Counted from the stretch's first letter, positions 31,901 to 45,952 are shown. The stretch is 64,000 nucleotides of DNA from Allium sativum (GCA_030737875.1 CM060921.1:399444192-399508191), one strand, 5' to 3'. Notes: generated from the sequence alone by a model not told the origin. Program-made: numbers and translations.

Positions 31901-33560
31901 GGTTAATTGAGCCTATTGGCTAATTTTTTTCAGTTAACTGGATAATTAAATCGGTTTGGTTAACCGATATTCAGTTAATTTCGATCTGGTTATACGACCG
32001 AATTGGTTAATCTTAACCATGGTAAACCGCTTAATCGGTCAGCGGTTAACCATTCTACTTAAGCGATTAACCATTAAGACTGACATAGTATATATTTGTA
32101 CAACAAACTGCAGTAAGCTAGTAATCGTCAAACTCTGACAATTTCTTACACGAATATTTTGAACTTGTAAGTGTTAGGGCATGCGCTTCACACGTGATGA
32201 TAAAATTTGAACTTTTTTTTATTTAAACTGCAACATCTGTTCTTTTGTTAGTATAAAATTATCTTTCTATTATTATTTAGCATCTAATTCCATGGCCGAT
32301 AACTGGCTTAAGACATAAATACACATTGTTGAAATAAATACACATTTCCTTCAGTTAAACTGTTAAAGAAGAGAAGATATAGTGCCTTTTTAATCAATTT
32401 TGTCTCGATGTATTAGACCAGCCGCACTTGGATTTCTACTGACATACAATACTATCTAATCAAGTTTGATATAAGAGCGGCGAAAGCAAAAGACATCATA
32501 CAGTTTTATCAAGAATATTACTAATATGAATTCCTATGTCAAGTACAAGTGTAGACAAGGGTAAGCCTTTTGTATTACCTTGCATTACAAACATAAGCTG
32601 ACTTAGTGATTACTTTACATTGCAATTAAGTAAAATTTGTTTTATATAATGAAAACTTAAGCTTGAATGCACAAACACATATGTACCAGTTTTTTTATGT
32701 GTACTGACTGGGAAAACTCCATATACATTTTTATAATCACCGGATAAGTAATGATTGCTCATCTACAATATTATTCTCTAGACTGTAAATTGCACTGCAA
32801 TTGCTAAAGCCGATTGATCTAAATGCAGGTCGACTGATATGTGATGGCATGAGAAATATAGTAGTCTAAGAAACCGTGCAACTGTCGGACTGGAATCATC
32901 TTTCGGTAAATGTTTCTAGTTGTCCAAAAAGTTTTTGAAAACATGTGTTTATGGTTAAACCATCAGTATTTAAGCATGTTAATTTATTTGAAGTTAGGCT
33001 AAATATGAAGATAAATCTCATTTTCATGCAATTTTAGCTTATTGTAACATTTAAAATAAAAAGATTATTAAATAAGAAATCTGATACTTAACAGGACATA
33101 AAGTAATCAAAACAATCAATGTGCTACTAATAACTAAATAATAAAAATATATGTTATATATTAAAAAATGATAAAACTTTTCTTTACATTGATAAACACT
33201 GCATTTGTTACTAAATGGTGCATTAAAAGTATTAAAGCATTTATTTGGTGAAAACTCAGTTCTTAGATAACCACTTTTAAGAGTGATCTTTATTTTTGAG
33301 AGAATATGAAGTGACAGTGAATCTATATTAAGATTGATCTGCAATCTATTTGTACTAAATATTCTTTCAACAAAAGCATTTATTTGGCTCATGTTATTTT
33401 AAATTGCATTGCCTAAAATATCATTGACACAACAATTCTTTTGATGCTTACAGCCAGACTGTATGGATGATGCAGTGTGTGTGATTATAGATGAGATAAA
33501 CAGGCTAGGGTATGGTATTGAGGTTCAGATAAGGGTGTTAATCGTGCTATACACTATATG
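28909..33560. other. Host noncoding DNA, 4.6 kb
   Basis: AT-rich and without convincing coding sequence on either strand. Minor features: a pyrimidine run ending in cag (30988-31013), a locally GC-rich stretch at about 31060-31300 whose open frames are short, and a duplicated ttttaaaggttaacg motif at about 30199 and 30570. The stretch at 31880-32080 is described separately. Confidence 0.5.
31880..32080. repeat. GGTTAACCG-rich block, possible small DNA transposon
   Basis: After aaggggtgggcacagttgg comes a stretch with many variants of ggttaac, cggtttggtt and aaccg in both orientations. This composition is common in small plant hAT-like or foldback elements beginning with ggggtgggca. I found no confident target duplication or terminal repeat. 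Confidence 0.35.
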
Positions 33561-34060
33561 TGTTGGAATATTTCGACAATTGGGTCACATATGTAAAATA
33601 AAATGTGTTGTGCTATTTTGGTGTAAAGCCTAATTAAAGCGATCTAATTTTAGATTAGAATTAATAGGCTTAAAGTTTAAGTTATCATGGGTCTAATGTG
33701 TAGATACCGGGGCATTTTATAATTTGTTGAAGGGCCGAATTACAAAATGCCAACTCTATAAATAAAGGGTTATGGTTCTCAAATTACACAAGCCTTAGCA
33801 ACTCTCTAATCTCTTCTACGGAGAGCTGATTTCAGATCTATGGTTTTTGTCAATTTGGAAGACCGAACCAAATTCATCTTCTCCTTGGCCATCGATTATG
33901 GAATTCAGGTAGTGCAATAATTAACTACGGATTCATCTACGCTTCTGCTAATCAAGCTAATCTATTTCTGATTTGTTCTCAATTAAAATCAATATGAGTT
34001 ACATATTTGAATCTAGGGTTTCATGATTGGATATTGTTAAAGTATACTGAAATCCAAACA
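33561..34060 (+). repeat. 5-prime LTR of the old copia element
   Basis: 500 bp from tgttggaat to ccaaaca. A TATA box (ctataaataa) lies at 33756-33765. About 28 positions differ from 51103-51603 by eye, many of them C/T or G/A changes. Confidence 0.93.
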
Positions 34061-34062
34061 AG

Positions 34063-34075
34063 TGGTATCGGAGCC
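34063..34075 (+). other. Primer binding site of the old copia element
   Basis: tggtatcggagcc, two bases after the LTR. It resembles the Met-type site tggtatcagagcc with an A to G change at position 8, either a family variant or decay. Confidence 0.8.
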
Positions 34076-37000
34076 AACCATTATTGATTCTATTGGGAAA
34101 ATTTTGTTTTTTTATACATGTTTTGCCATTTCAGAACAAAGGTTGAATTGTATTTTCAATTCATATGGTTTATATGTTATGTTTTTATTTCACAACAGGT
34201 TGAGTTTATTAACTGCAGCTAATAATTAATTTTTTTTTTTATTATTTGGGTTAAGTTTCAGATCTATATGGATTAAGATCTATTATCTCCTTCACGTTCT
34301 TTCATTGGTTCTATGGATCGAGCATGAATAATGTTAATATAACATAGTTTGTCAATATGTTAATTCAACGGGTTCTGTTTTTTTTTTTAAAATATATGTT
34401 TATTACGTCAAGTTGTAAGTTGCATTCTGCAGCCGCCGGTCTATTGTTATGTCATATATTATACTATATTATTTGTTTTGACCAAGTCTTGAACTCGTTT
34501 TATGCATAAAGTTTCGGAAGCTCTACTGAGCGAATCTCATGCTATCCTTACAGGCTTCAAAAAAAAAGTTTTTTATTATATACCATGTACTGTTTGGAAC
34601 AATTATTGCTTATTGTATGGATGTAGGACATGCCACATTAACTTATTTGTCATATGCAAATAATGTTTCATGGCATGTGTATGATGTTTCGATAACTTGT
34701 TATGATGCTTTTATTTTATGCCTTTTGGGTTTGGTATATAATATTTTGCATTTGTGTTGATTAATCTAATTAGCTATCATGTTTGAATCTTTGACCATTT
34801 CACCTACGTTTTAGGATAATGATCAGTAGGTTACTTTATTATGGTCAAACTACAGTTACTTTTACGGTTTAAAAAAAAAGTTTTTTTTTTCTTTTGGTTT
34901 GGTTCGGTTGACAGTATCAAAAAGCACATGTTATATTATGCTTCGGATATACATCATGGTTAGTTCAGTCATTCAGGTTATTCAGTATGATATTTATTAT
35001 GTCGTTTACACATAATTTTATGTGGTAATTGATCATGACATTCATCTATGATATCGTGATTAATTTATGATGTCTTGTATCATATTTATTAAGGAAATGT
35101 CATGAATGTAACTACATACCTAAAGCAATATATTATGACAACTATGACTAAAACTCATTATGTCATTATTATAATTTTAAGTTTTTCAGATGTCATATAG
35201 ACCTAAAGCATTGAGTGTGTTTTATAACACTCAAAATATATTGTACATATATTAAGGATAATTTCAAATATAATTTTGGCGTCTCTTTATAACTGTAAAT
35301 ATCCTATATACATAGTGAATTGACTGAAATAATATGTCACGAAAGTGACATCTATATTTTGGTGGTTCATGAAAATGTTTGATATTTGTGAGTAGTTGTT
35401 CATGCGAGTATTAGCCGGCCCAGAGGAAGACTAATATTTGGCTAAATCACTTACACATGTGTGATGATAAATACGTGATAATTATAAAGTTTTTCGAGTG
35501 AATAATTAATCGGCCCAAAGGAAGGCTGTTATTTGACTTGAATTTATTGTCAATGTTTGATCATTACAACAAGATAACCACTTACAGTTAATATTACTGT
35601 CCACAGACTTGATATTAATGTGTACTAGGTATCTTGAGAAGAGACTTACCAATTATTTGAATTTACTATGGTTGATATTTGGCTATGAGCATATACGGTC
35701 AATCTTCATTTTATTTTTTGTTCATTTTCAGCTAATTTAACTGAATTATCTGTCAATTTAAAGAACATTTCCATCTTGTTTTGGGATAAATATAAGGATT
35801 TGTATGAGAGCATGTAATTTGTTCTTGACTTTATAGATTTAACTCTTGTAACTAAGAGGGTTACAGCCAACCCTACTACGGTTAAATATTCTTATAATGT
35901 TATAAAGAATATTGAAAGGTGATATAATTCAAAGGCAAGAGTTAAATGATCATTAAGTAAATATTTCAGAAGTTTTCAAGGATGTGCTATAGGTAACGAT
36001 AACTAATTTTGTATAAGTTATCTACTGAGAATGGAAATGGTTTTTGTGAAAACAATAAGGGAAATCAAGCACTCTTTGTGGTGCTTGATTACATAAAGTC
36101 AAAGTAAAAGAAATATAAATGAGTACTATACGGAAAAAGATATTGCTTCAAAGGCTAAAGACGCTCAAGTTATCGTTATTTCTAGTGCTATCTTCAGTAT
36201 ATTCATTTAAATATTAAAATTATTTTAAGAATAATATGTTATCTTATTGGGCTAATTTAGCGCTTTGGTAATTAGAATAGAGATTGAAGTATATGAATAA
36301 GGATTAAGAAGTCGCTAAGGATCTCAAAGAAAAGAAATAACCTACGGATTTTTTTTTTATAGTTGTTTCTTTAATAAGATATACAGACATATAAAGTAAA
36401 ATATACTTGATATTTTAAAGTTATTATTGAGATTTAAGTCAAATTTTTTTGGATTTATTTAATATATTTTTTATGCTGTCATTTAAACAAATTTCGGTTT
36501 TATATTTCTAATGTAAACATATTAGGTTATTATTGTTCATCAAGAAATAGTAATGTTAATTTATGAATAAATTCAAAATCTTATGTAATTGAAGCTCATA
36601 TAAGTTATGACTACTTATGCTAAATAACTTATGTAATGATATCTCAAATTTTGTTTTGGTGACTAATATAATTTTTGTTTCAGTATACTAAGGAATTATA
36701 GATTGAGATATCATAAAGATAGAAAATGCTTTATTGATATTCTAAGGGATTTAAAGTTTATAATTTTTTATGAACCCACACTAAGGAAAAGTTTTAAAGC
36801 GGGAACTGCAATAGTTATTTTGAGGATGTTGAGTTTTGGGGGAGAAATAAAGTAATATCAATGTCTTTAAAGAGAATCATTATCTTTGATTCAACTGCGG
36901 TTACTTCTTCGCTTAAAGTTTAAGATTTGTTTTTTTTATTAGGAAGAAGTAAATTAAGAACCATAATAAGACGATGTTGAAGATAATTTTTTCTATAAGC

Positions 37001-38271
37001 TAATGTTACTGTTTCAAGAAAATAAACTCAACAACCTCAAAATGCAAGATCACTATGGAAATCCACCTAAATGGAAAGAAATGCTATTTCAGATTATTGT
37101 GTAGTATTTCTTTATAAAGATAAATAATGGATTGATAAAGATAATGTTATGGACTTACATCAATCCATGTAAGGTACTAATTGAAAATGTGGATTTAAGA
37201 AATGAACATATAGCTAAATCTATATGGATAATAAAGTTTGAAACCCCCCTCTAACTTAAGTAATAAGATCATTGGTTATGAATAACTGTTCAAAGCCAAA
37301 AGGGATCAAGTGGGTAATATTGAATTTTATAAGGCACTTTTATTGAAATCGCTGTTATTAAAAGGAAATTTTATTTTCTTTAAAGAATGTTTCATTTTGG
37401 ACTTAGTAAACGATTCTTTAGAATCGATCGCTTTGGAGCTTACTACATTTTGTACTTTAGAGCATTATCTGATGGAGATTAAAGTTATGTTTCTCAATGG
37501 AGACATTGGTGAAACTATTTAAGAAACTCATTTATGGATTAGTCTTTTGTATTTGGGATTTAAATACACCATTATTGTTCATGGGGTGATATTTGGATTA
37601 TTACAAAAGTATTAGGAAGATAATACACCATTATGCTTAAAAGATTTGGTATGTAAAATGCGATTCATTTGTTTTTCTTTTACCAAACAGATAAATGCTA
37701 CCATTCTTGAAATTAAAGAAATGCAAAGGATTTCTCATGCATTTGCAGTGTGAATTCTAATGCATACTAATGTATATACACATATGGATATGCGTGTATT
37801 ATTTGGCAGATTCTTTACTGATATTAAAAGCGGATCAATGATTTAGTAGCCAAAATAGTTATGATATATATGATATATCTTTAAAAGACAAAGTAAAAGA
37901 TTATATGCTCATAGATAATAGTTCGGATCGGGTGGAGATCATAAAGAATTACGATCCGGAAATTTTGGATGTCATTACTGTAAAAGATCCACTTCTAGCA
38001 ATGATAATATATTTTATGGGTGAAACTGTATAAGGGAAAAGTGTCATTTAGGCACCTATAGTTTTCGCCATTTTGAAAATATCGTCTTTGGTTAATTATA
38101 AGACATCCAAATATGGAAAATAATAATGAAATTTTGTCAGAAGACTCCAGTTATAGATAAAGAATTGAAAGACCAAGTAATATTGTGACAGTAAAGAATA
38201 TATTATTTTCCAATAAGGGAAGAGTGCAAAATGTATTGTAATTCATAGAGCACACTTAGACAAACTCCATT

Positions 38272-38340
38272 ATGGCGGATCCGCTTACCAAAAGGTTATC
38301 AACTAAGGTCTTTCATGAGCATGTAGCTCAATTGGTGTAA
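38272..38340 (+). pseudogene. C-terminal end of copia polyprotein
   Basis: The frame reads MADPLTKRLSTKVFHEHVAQ, then LV and TAA. This matches the conserved (N)xADPLTKGLPxKVFHEH tail at the end of RNase H in many plant copia elements. It fixes the orientation of the element as plus. Confidence 0.85.
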
Positions 38341-39519
38341 CTTTTATGTAAGGATATTTTGGTTCACGGGGAGTTTGTATTTGGTATTATCATATGACTC
38401 ATTGCTCTATTGTAACGACTCGATAATTTAAACGTTTTAATTACGAAGCTAATTAAAATTTGAGTCAGAAAAACATGAATCATATTGAAAGATATGAATT
38501 TGAATGTTAATGAAAACTGGAGCGTGTATGTTTTTTTTTTTTTGAAATATAGAATAGATGATAACTAATTTATAATGTATTTATTGGAAAAAAAAATCAA
38601 ATCGATATGTTACAGAAGTGCTAATTCTTAAATTGAATATATTACTGGGAAGAAATTTAAATAATTTATAATGAAAGCCTTTTAATTGCCTGCTCAGTTT
38701 GAATCAATTTTACGGTCGATTTGCGGTAGCAGTAACCGGTATAGCAAGACAATAGTATTAAATTCTTTTTTTAATGTAATTTAAATCGTGAAATTTAATA
38801 TTTGAGATGTGTCTAGCTGGACGTAGTGAATGAATTAATTTTGTGGAAAAATAAGTAAGTTGATATGGTTCCTATTGAATTTAATTAGATATTTGATAAA
38901 TAGTTACGAACCGGAATGATCCCGGAATCCAAGCGAACTTCGCCTTAAAAAAAAAAAAGAGAGAATATTAAGTAGAATTCTAAGTGGAACGCCATTCTTT
39001 TCTCTTTTGAAATTCGGCTATTCGTTGTTTCGAATTTTTAAATTCAAGTTAAAATGCGTGAAAAATGAACAATCAATTGTTTGTGAAACATATGACGTAT
39101 TTCCTTTGTATGCTACAACTTAAAAAAAAAATACATGGATTTCTTTTATCATATGGGAAGGAAATTGATTTAACTTCAAATTTATTTAAAATTAAATAAA
39201 TATATATGTAATTAATATACACTAATGGTACACTTGTTCCTTCAAACAAACATGGGTTAACACCCGGCGACCATATATAGATTGAATTAAACGTGTACAA
39301 CTCTTGAACATCAACTAACACTTGGAAACTTATTTTCGGAGAACGCTACATCTGTAAAAAATTTGTCTGTTGTTAATCTCCACGTGCCCTTCCTTCTCTG
39401 ACTTGCATCCTCGTTCCCTTCCTCTTTTATTTACCCCTTAATCTCTTCAGACCGAACGAGAGACCCAAATCGAAAAAAATGCGGATCTCCTTACCGAAAA
39501 TCAAGCAGCGCCTTCCCCG

Positions 39520-39732
39520 ATGAGCCCTCATGCGCACCACCTTCCGTCCAGCCCTCCATCGGTCTTCCAAGGACTTTCCTCCTTCAAATCGGAACAACAC
39601 CACCGCGTGGGCCACTACCACCTAAGGCGCATCGTTGTTCGCCGACGGTCAGTCGCACCATCCTCTCGAGCGCGCCCTGCTACCGTAGCTATCTCCTTCC
39701 ATCGCGAGTTCCCTCTTTCCCCCTCTTTGTAA
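39520..39732 (+). other. Small open frame in the LARD LTR, 70 codons
   Basis: The frame starts MSPHAHHLPSSPPSVFQ and is Arg/Ser/Pro-rich. It is kept open in the other LTR (47082-47294) with four or five amino acid changes. Both copies descend from one template at insertion, so retention means little. It lies in a GC-richer block, followed at 39747 by a 22-codon frame starting MASSWTFQAFASTSF that runs into a GTAAGT donor. The block could be captured exon sequence. No family is recognised. Confidence 0.2.
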
Positions 39733-40503
39733 ATCGAACCGAAGTCATGGCATCATCGTGGACCTTCCAGGCCTTCGCCTCCACCTCGTTTGGGTCGCGG
39801 TTCTCCCTCCAGTAAGTTGGACTTTGGTTGTAAGGTTAAGATTAATTACAATATGCACTCCATATGCTTGGGAAAATGCCTGAAAGACTGTCGGGGTTAA
39901 CTGGGGCTCACCGTTGGGTCTGTAAGATGCTGGGTTTAGTTTAGGTGAGGGTTTATCGCTGCCTTTCCCATCTGTCTGATCCAGGGTACGTCTTAATTTG
40001 TTTTTTTCTTTGAAATATTCGAGTGCATGTTGTTTTAAAACATCAACCCTGATTTGTTGTTAGCTGTAGTTCAGCGTCGATATAATCAATATAGCGGTCG
40101 GAGTTCGCTGATCATATGGTTAAGGGGACAAGTTGGGTAGTGTTTGTATGCTTTTAATTTTACATTCGTGTACATATATACCTATGTATATGTGTATATG
40201 AATTATTGGGAGTACGTTCGTCGTTGAATATCAAGCCTCATTCTCAAATTTCCGTGCCAATGTTTGCATTCATCTCCAAGCCTCGGAAGGTGAGTTTCTA
40301 CTCACTCACAGACTAATATTTTTATTAAGTGAATTAAAAATTTGAAATGTTGAATGAAATGCTACTTGCTCTAGAATTGTTTGATTCGTGATTGTGCACG
40401 TGCGACACACACAGTTATTTCATATGACTCAACATGGATGTATATTTGATATGCTATGTTACTTTATCATCATGCAAGTCCCCCTTAGATTAGAGAAACA
40501 TTA

Positions 40504-40626
40504 CGGGTTGAAATGATACATACCCGAACCCCTTGTGTATTCGAATCATGTTGGGATGCGGGTTGAAATGATACATACCCGGGATTTGAATATTTTAAAG
40601 AACGGATTGAAATGATAAATATCCGT
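40504..40626 (+). repeat. Three-unit hairpin repeat in the LARD 5-prime LTR
   Basis: Three units of cgggttgaaatgatacatacccg type occur at 40504, 40559 and 40603, about 50 bp apart. The third is diverged to cggattgaaatgataaatatccg. In each, cgggt and acccg (cggat and atccg in the third) can pair to form a small stem. The third unit retains pairing through compensating changes on both arms. Confidence 0.85.
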
Positions 40627-43149
40627 AGCACTTGACCATAGGATAGAAATTTTTTATGAACACCGTGGTCAAATAAAAATAATTTTTATTTTTTTTAATT
40701 ATTTTATCGATTTTTGTGAGTTGAAATTTTATAAAATCTTTATATAACATAAAGTAAGTAACAAACGGTAATTTGGTTCAAATATTTACTTAGAATATCA
40801 TGAAATCCAATTTATATTAAATCAAGATTAAAGTGATTTCACAAGTAAACACCAAGTTTAATTTATTTAAATAAATTCCTTATACCTTTATGATTCACAT
40901 CTTGAATCTGATAGTATGACGATCTTTGAATTGATGTAAAGGATTTGCAAAGCTTTGATAAATATTTTCCAAACTTATTTTTTTTTGTCAAATGGACATT
41001 TACCATGAGAATGCATACAAAAGATTTTGATTCATGGCTAATGCTAAAGTAGGTTTGAGAATTTATTCTACGAATGGATATGTGAATTTCAAGTTAAGTA
41101 ATGATTCGAGAATCGTTTTAACGATGAAGTGTTGAAATTAAACAAAATCAAGAGAATTGTGTTTAATATGAATTCTAATGGGGAAATGATTTGAATCAGA
41201 AAAGAATGGTTTGAAATATTTGAATCTGAACCAATAAGTGAGAAGTTAGTGGGATGAGAAGTGAATGGAAGTTGAACTTGTGAAATATAGATTCGGTTTG
41301 GATTGGATCATGCTACTAAATCAAATTTCATTGCTATACAACCAAATCTTACCTGATTACTAGATTTCAACAAAATAACTATTTAAAGTTAAACTATTTT
41401 GGCTATTCTAAAGTTATAAATATTTTCGCAACTATTTATATCTAGTTTATACAAGTATACACACGTATATAATATTTTCAAATTTAACTATGTTAATTAT
41501 GTTTCTTTTATTCAATATATGACTTATGACCATTTTTGCAAATTAGAAATTTCATACTATTGATGTTATGCCATTTTACAATTATTTTCATAAGTATATT
41601 TATATATTGTTTTCAAACTTAAAATATTACACTATTTATTTTTCTAGTTTAAGAATATTTATAAATTTAAATAAATTCATGTCCAATCCAAGCTACTAAA
41701 TCCGAAGAATTAGACTGAGGATATCAGGTGAAAAGATATTTCGAGTAAAAGTGGAATCCAAACTCGCATGGTATAGATAAGTGATTTAAAAATAAAAATT
41801 TCAAGAAATTGGAATTTGTGAAAAAGTGAAATCTAAACTCGAAGGGTTGGCAAGGAATATTTGTAATGTCGGATTTGAAATCTCAACCAAATCAATAATG
41901 AATTATTTGATAAATCGGTTTTTGGGGAATACTTGAGATAAATCAATTTGGTGATACTCGAAATATGATTTCAAATCTTATGACCACGGTATGGAAAATG
42001 TAAGCGTTGGTTGTTAAAGAGACCGGAGTCGGTAAGTGGCATACTCTCTGTCAGTGCCGATGCCACTTTAACAACTGTGTACGTGATGACGTATCCGGAA
42101 TGAAGCATGATGACTTGAAAATGATTACTGGATTGAAGAAGGCGAACGATAACGAAATGGCCTTGACCTTCGGGTCATAATTGAAATGACTAAAACAGGA
42201 GCTATACCGTGACTAATTGAGGTAGCACCTTTGATCGGACACACTTCTTCGATACCATTTCTATGACTATGTTGTTGATTTGGGCGCCCTTTTTGATTTA
42301 TGGGAGTGTGTTTCGAGGTGGGCGGTAGTGGCTGCTATTCGTTACCACCGGTCCGGGAGTGCAACTGGTAGAATCCTACCCAGGGTATTGCCTCGAGTTC
42401 CTTGTCATATTTATCCCATACGAGCCCCATACGATTTTGATTTAGTGTTGCTTTCTATGGAGTGCCCTTTGATAACACCAGTACAGTGAATTTACGGCAC
42501 TGTATAAACTGTTGATGCTTATAAACGGCGTAAGGGTAATATGGTAATCCCGCTTACGCTATTTTCATTATTTATACTTTACTGAATAGACATTACAATA
42601 ATAGCGTACTATTATATAGATATTAGTTCTGTGGATCCTTAGAGGATGGAAATCCCAAACATTCTTTAAGTTATTGCACATTTCAGTGAACACTTCATTT
42701 GAGTTAATTCACTTATATGAGACTGTTAGTCCTGACTCGTGTATTTTGTCGTTTTATTTCTTGCAAAATGCCCGGGTCAGACCGAGTATTCCAGTTTGGA
42801 GATTTGTCTTTTAGAGCTTGAAATTCGTTGGAGTTCCAGTCATCCACTTGTTATTTCCGCTGCAGTTAGGCCCATCTCTACTTATTACTGATGTTAGTAT
42901 GATTCTACATTTAGTCTTCCGCTGGTTCCGTAATTTATCTTATGTACTCTGATATCATGTAAATTTAATGATTTTGTATTATCGTATATATAAATTTTGC
43001 TTCCGCTGTGAGATATTCTATGTTCTGTGTCTGTGATTCTGTGATGATTTATATTTCAAGTTCATAAGCAATAACAATCTGTCGTTTTGAACAGTCCGAG
43101 TTGGTTTAATTATCGACTTGGAGTGGTCAAAATGTCAGGTCATTACAGT

Positions 43150-43162
43150 TGGTATCAGAGCT
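43150..43162 (+). other. Primer binding site of the LARD
   Basis: tggtatcagagct, two bases after the LTR end. It is the initiator-Met type with a T in place of C or A at the last position. It appears usable. Confidence 0.93.
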
Positions 43163-45938
43163 TTGGTTATACAAAGCTTAGCTTATGAAGTTGAAACACT
43201 CATTAGAGATAGAGTAGAAATACTCTAGAATGAGTGAGATTATCTTAGAATCACAACCGGGAGAGCGTATTTTGAAAATAAAAGTATTTTAATTGATTTT
43301 AAGGGATTTTCTATATATATATATATAATGATTTGAAGTTTTAATCTTGTTTTATAAATATATCCTTGTTTAAATCTCGTTCCCTTGAACTCATCCCTCG
43401 ACTGGACCCTTCCTAAATTAAGATTTTTCTGAATCCAAGTCTCGATCGTGCTTGGTCCTTGCTTAGAAAAATTGGATTTGTCGCTTCCTAGCCTGAATCT
43501 ACAATTTATTTGACATCTCCCCGGTAAATTCTATTGATTTGATTCGATCGATACTTCAATTTCTAACCTATGTTCGAACTTAGCTCGAATTGGATTAACG
43601 TAGACAAGAGGATATAAAATAAACTCGAATAAGCAACTAAGTGTTAAAAATTGAAGTGTAAATCCAATAGGAGTCAAGACAAATTACAATCTTATATTAA
43701 AGGAAGTTCCATCGATTAAAATGTTGTGAACTCATAAACTATAGAAAATGGTATGTGAACGGAATCGGTGAGACTGAAGTGTTGGAAAATGAATAACTAG
43801 AAGATAATAAACTTCATAAGTAAGAGCAAAATGAGTTCAAAGTACGAATGTTAATTTGATTTGTGTATATGTGTTAGAAAGCAAACAATAAACTTAAGCT
43901 GTGAAAACAATGTGTGTTGAAGACTAAAGGCTGGAAGGAAAAGATCATATGATCTTATATAAATAGCAATTATAACCATAATATGGCAAACAAATAAGTG
44001 GGGAGGTATAAATTTCCCTATTTGAAATATTATTATAAGAAACGTTTTAAGATATATTATTTTGTCGCATATACATATATTTAAATCTTAGTATAAACCT
44101 TTGAAAAAAAAAATAGAATACTAAATGTTTAATGGAATATCAAAATTGGACTATCGAGTGTGTCAAGATTTTAAATATATGTCTGGCCAGCGTATGTACT
44201 AAATCCTAGATGTACTAGATAGATGCAAAATCGCACTCTAGTCACTTGAAAATAAATCTGTGGATGATCGCGACATCACCGGTATTCATTTTCGGGTTTC
44301 GAAAGGGTGATAAATATATATTCCAATTAATACGCTGTGTTAATACTTAGAACAATGTTGCAATTATTCGAAATGTATAATGAAAATATTCACATGAGAA
44401 TACTGTTTTGTTAAATAAGTGTGAATTCAGAAGAAGTAAACGAAGTAAATGAAGATATATCTCTGTATATTGATGTAAAATATAAATTTACAGAGAACAT
44501 TTTAAAATTGTAAATTACAACTTTTGACATAATTAATAAGTAAAATGAGGTTGGAATATGAGGAATGAGTCTTTTAAAAACTAATATCAATATAAGAAAT
44601 GCAAAAACAAAGTGTGTCACTTATGAATTTGATACTAAATAGAAATATGAATTGAAATAAATCGTGCAAATCAAATGAATCAATCTAAGGTAAATAAATT
44701 AACTTAATGAATGGATGAGTGGAGTAAATAAAGATGGAATTTGAATTTGAATGAATGAAATAAAATTATTTAATTCTAAAGAAATGAACGCCGACGATAA
44801 CAAATTTTGACGATTAAATGCAACAATGGAAAATAAGTATATAACACAAGTTAATGAATTCGAAAGGTTTGTCAACCCAAATAAAGGTTGACATGAGAGA
44901 AAAAAGAAAAAAAACTGCAAAACTGAAGAAAAAAAAACTGCAAAACTGAAGAAAAAAAACTGCAAAACTGAAGAAAAAAAAAACTGCAAAACTGAAGAAA
45001 AAACCTGCAAAACTGAAGAACAAAAAATTGCAAAAGTTGACGCAAATAAAAATGGACATTGAATGAAAATTTAACTAAATGGATGAATCAAATATACGTG
45101 TAAGTATGTCGAAAGCGAACAACTTGAAAAGGAACAATTTGTGTGCAAGTGAAGGTTAAAAGTTAATAAAACGAAAGGTAAAAATAAATGGTGCATGTAT
45201 GTGAAGGGAATGTAAATGTGATGTAGCATGTAAATAAAATGAGCATTTGCAAAATGAATGCTAATAATGAATGAGTGCATAGATTTAACATAAATCAAAA
45301 TAAAATGAATTTGTATAACATGAACGACAAAGAAATCTAATGTGAATAAAATAATAATGTATTTGTATGTAATATTTGGTTTGTGAATGAATTTGGTTTC
45401 ATGTATGCTTTTGTTGTTACCATGACATTCTACAACTTATGTAATTTATCGTCCATGATATGCATATTAAGATTAATTCATATATGCTTGATTCTAATTA
45501 ATTATGTTTTGAGTATCTTAGTAGGTGCAATGGCGCGCTTTGCTTATGGAAGCTAGCTTTTGCGCCAAAAATGCTAAAATATATGCAAATTTGCTTTAAA
45601 AACGCTATAAGAAGGTACGTATCTTGCATTATTTATCGCTTTTGGGTTGTTTTGTTTTGGTTCCCCTAATTTGGGATGCCTCATCGTATAGATGAGATGT
45701 ATATTTTGTTGTTTTTGTATACGAGAAAATTTTCCCGAGTGAACCGTGCAGGGAGATGCTGCCGAAATTTTCTGTAAATCCGGGAGTTAGAAAATTTTGA
45801 GCTTTAAAAATTTCAATAACTCATTTTACTTCTAATAAGTTTTAAGCTAATTGATAGGCTCACAAATAGAAGTATTAGCGTAATTATATATATATGTATG
45901 ATTTTATATGACGTTTCCTTTTCGAGGACGAAAAGTGC
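43163..45938 (+). other. Noncoding core of the LARD
   Basis: AT-rich with stops in all frames; no gag, protease, integrase or RT motif. It contains a ta microsatellite at about 43312-43328 and the tandem array at 44905. The last kilobase includes a locally mixed block (45520-45780). Confidence 0.85.
44905..45025 (+). repeat. Tandem array of aaactgcaaaactgaagaa in the LARD core
   Basis: Five units of about 20-25 bp, each holding ctgcaaaactgaag separated by a runs of different length, followed by a sixth, diverged unit (attgcaaaag). The minus-strand frames rich in Phe and Ser are artefacts. Confidence 0.93.
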
Positions 45939-45952
45939 TAAGTGGGGGAGAA
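45939..45952 (+). other. Polypurine tract of the LARD
   Basis: taagtgggggagaa directly before the 3-prime LTR. It shares aagtgggggagaa with the tract of the gypsy element at 12664. Confidence 0.93.

Larger units (their letters stand above)
34061..38410 (+). pseudogene. Decayed internal region of the old copia element
   Basis: No long frame survives. Scraps of pol are recognisable. Around 37457-37520 the codons read LMEIKVMFLNGDIGETI, a decayed form of the reverse-transcriptase block around DVKTAFLNGDLEE. Around 37522-37545 a KxLIYGL-like stretch recalls the next block. Around 38272-38340 the polyprotein end is present. Gag and integrase are not recognisable by eye. The sequence is strongly AT-enriched. 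Confidence 0.75.
38411..43147 (+). repeat. 5-prime LTR of the LARD (4737 bp)
   Basis: Exceptionally long LTR. Notable content: a GC-richer block at about 39500-40000 with small open frames and a strong splice donor (ccagtaagttgg near 39811), a three-unit hairpin repeat at 40504-40626, and long AT-rich stretches. No frame above about 80 codons is present. Confidence 0.95.

Noticed and set aside
33051..33392. 113-codon minus-strand frame
   Set aside because: AT-rich, Phe/Ile/Leu-rich composition typical of chance frames in such DNA; no family signature.
44699..45059. Phe-rich minus-strand frames in the LARD core
   Set aside because: They arise from the ctgcaaaactgaag tandem array and its a runs.
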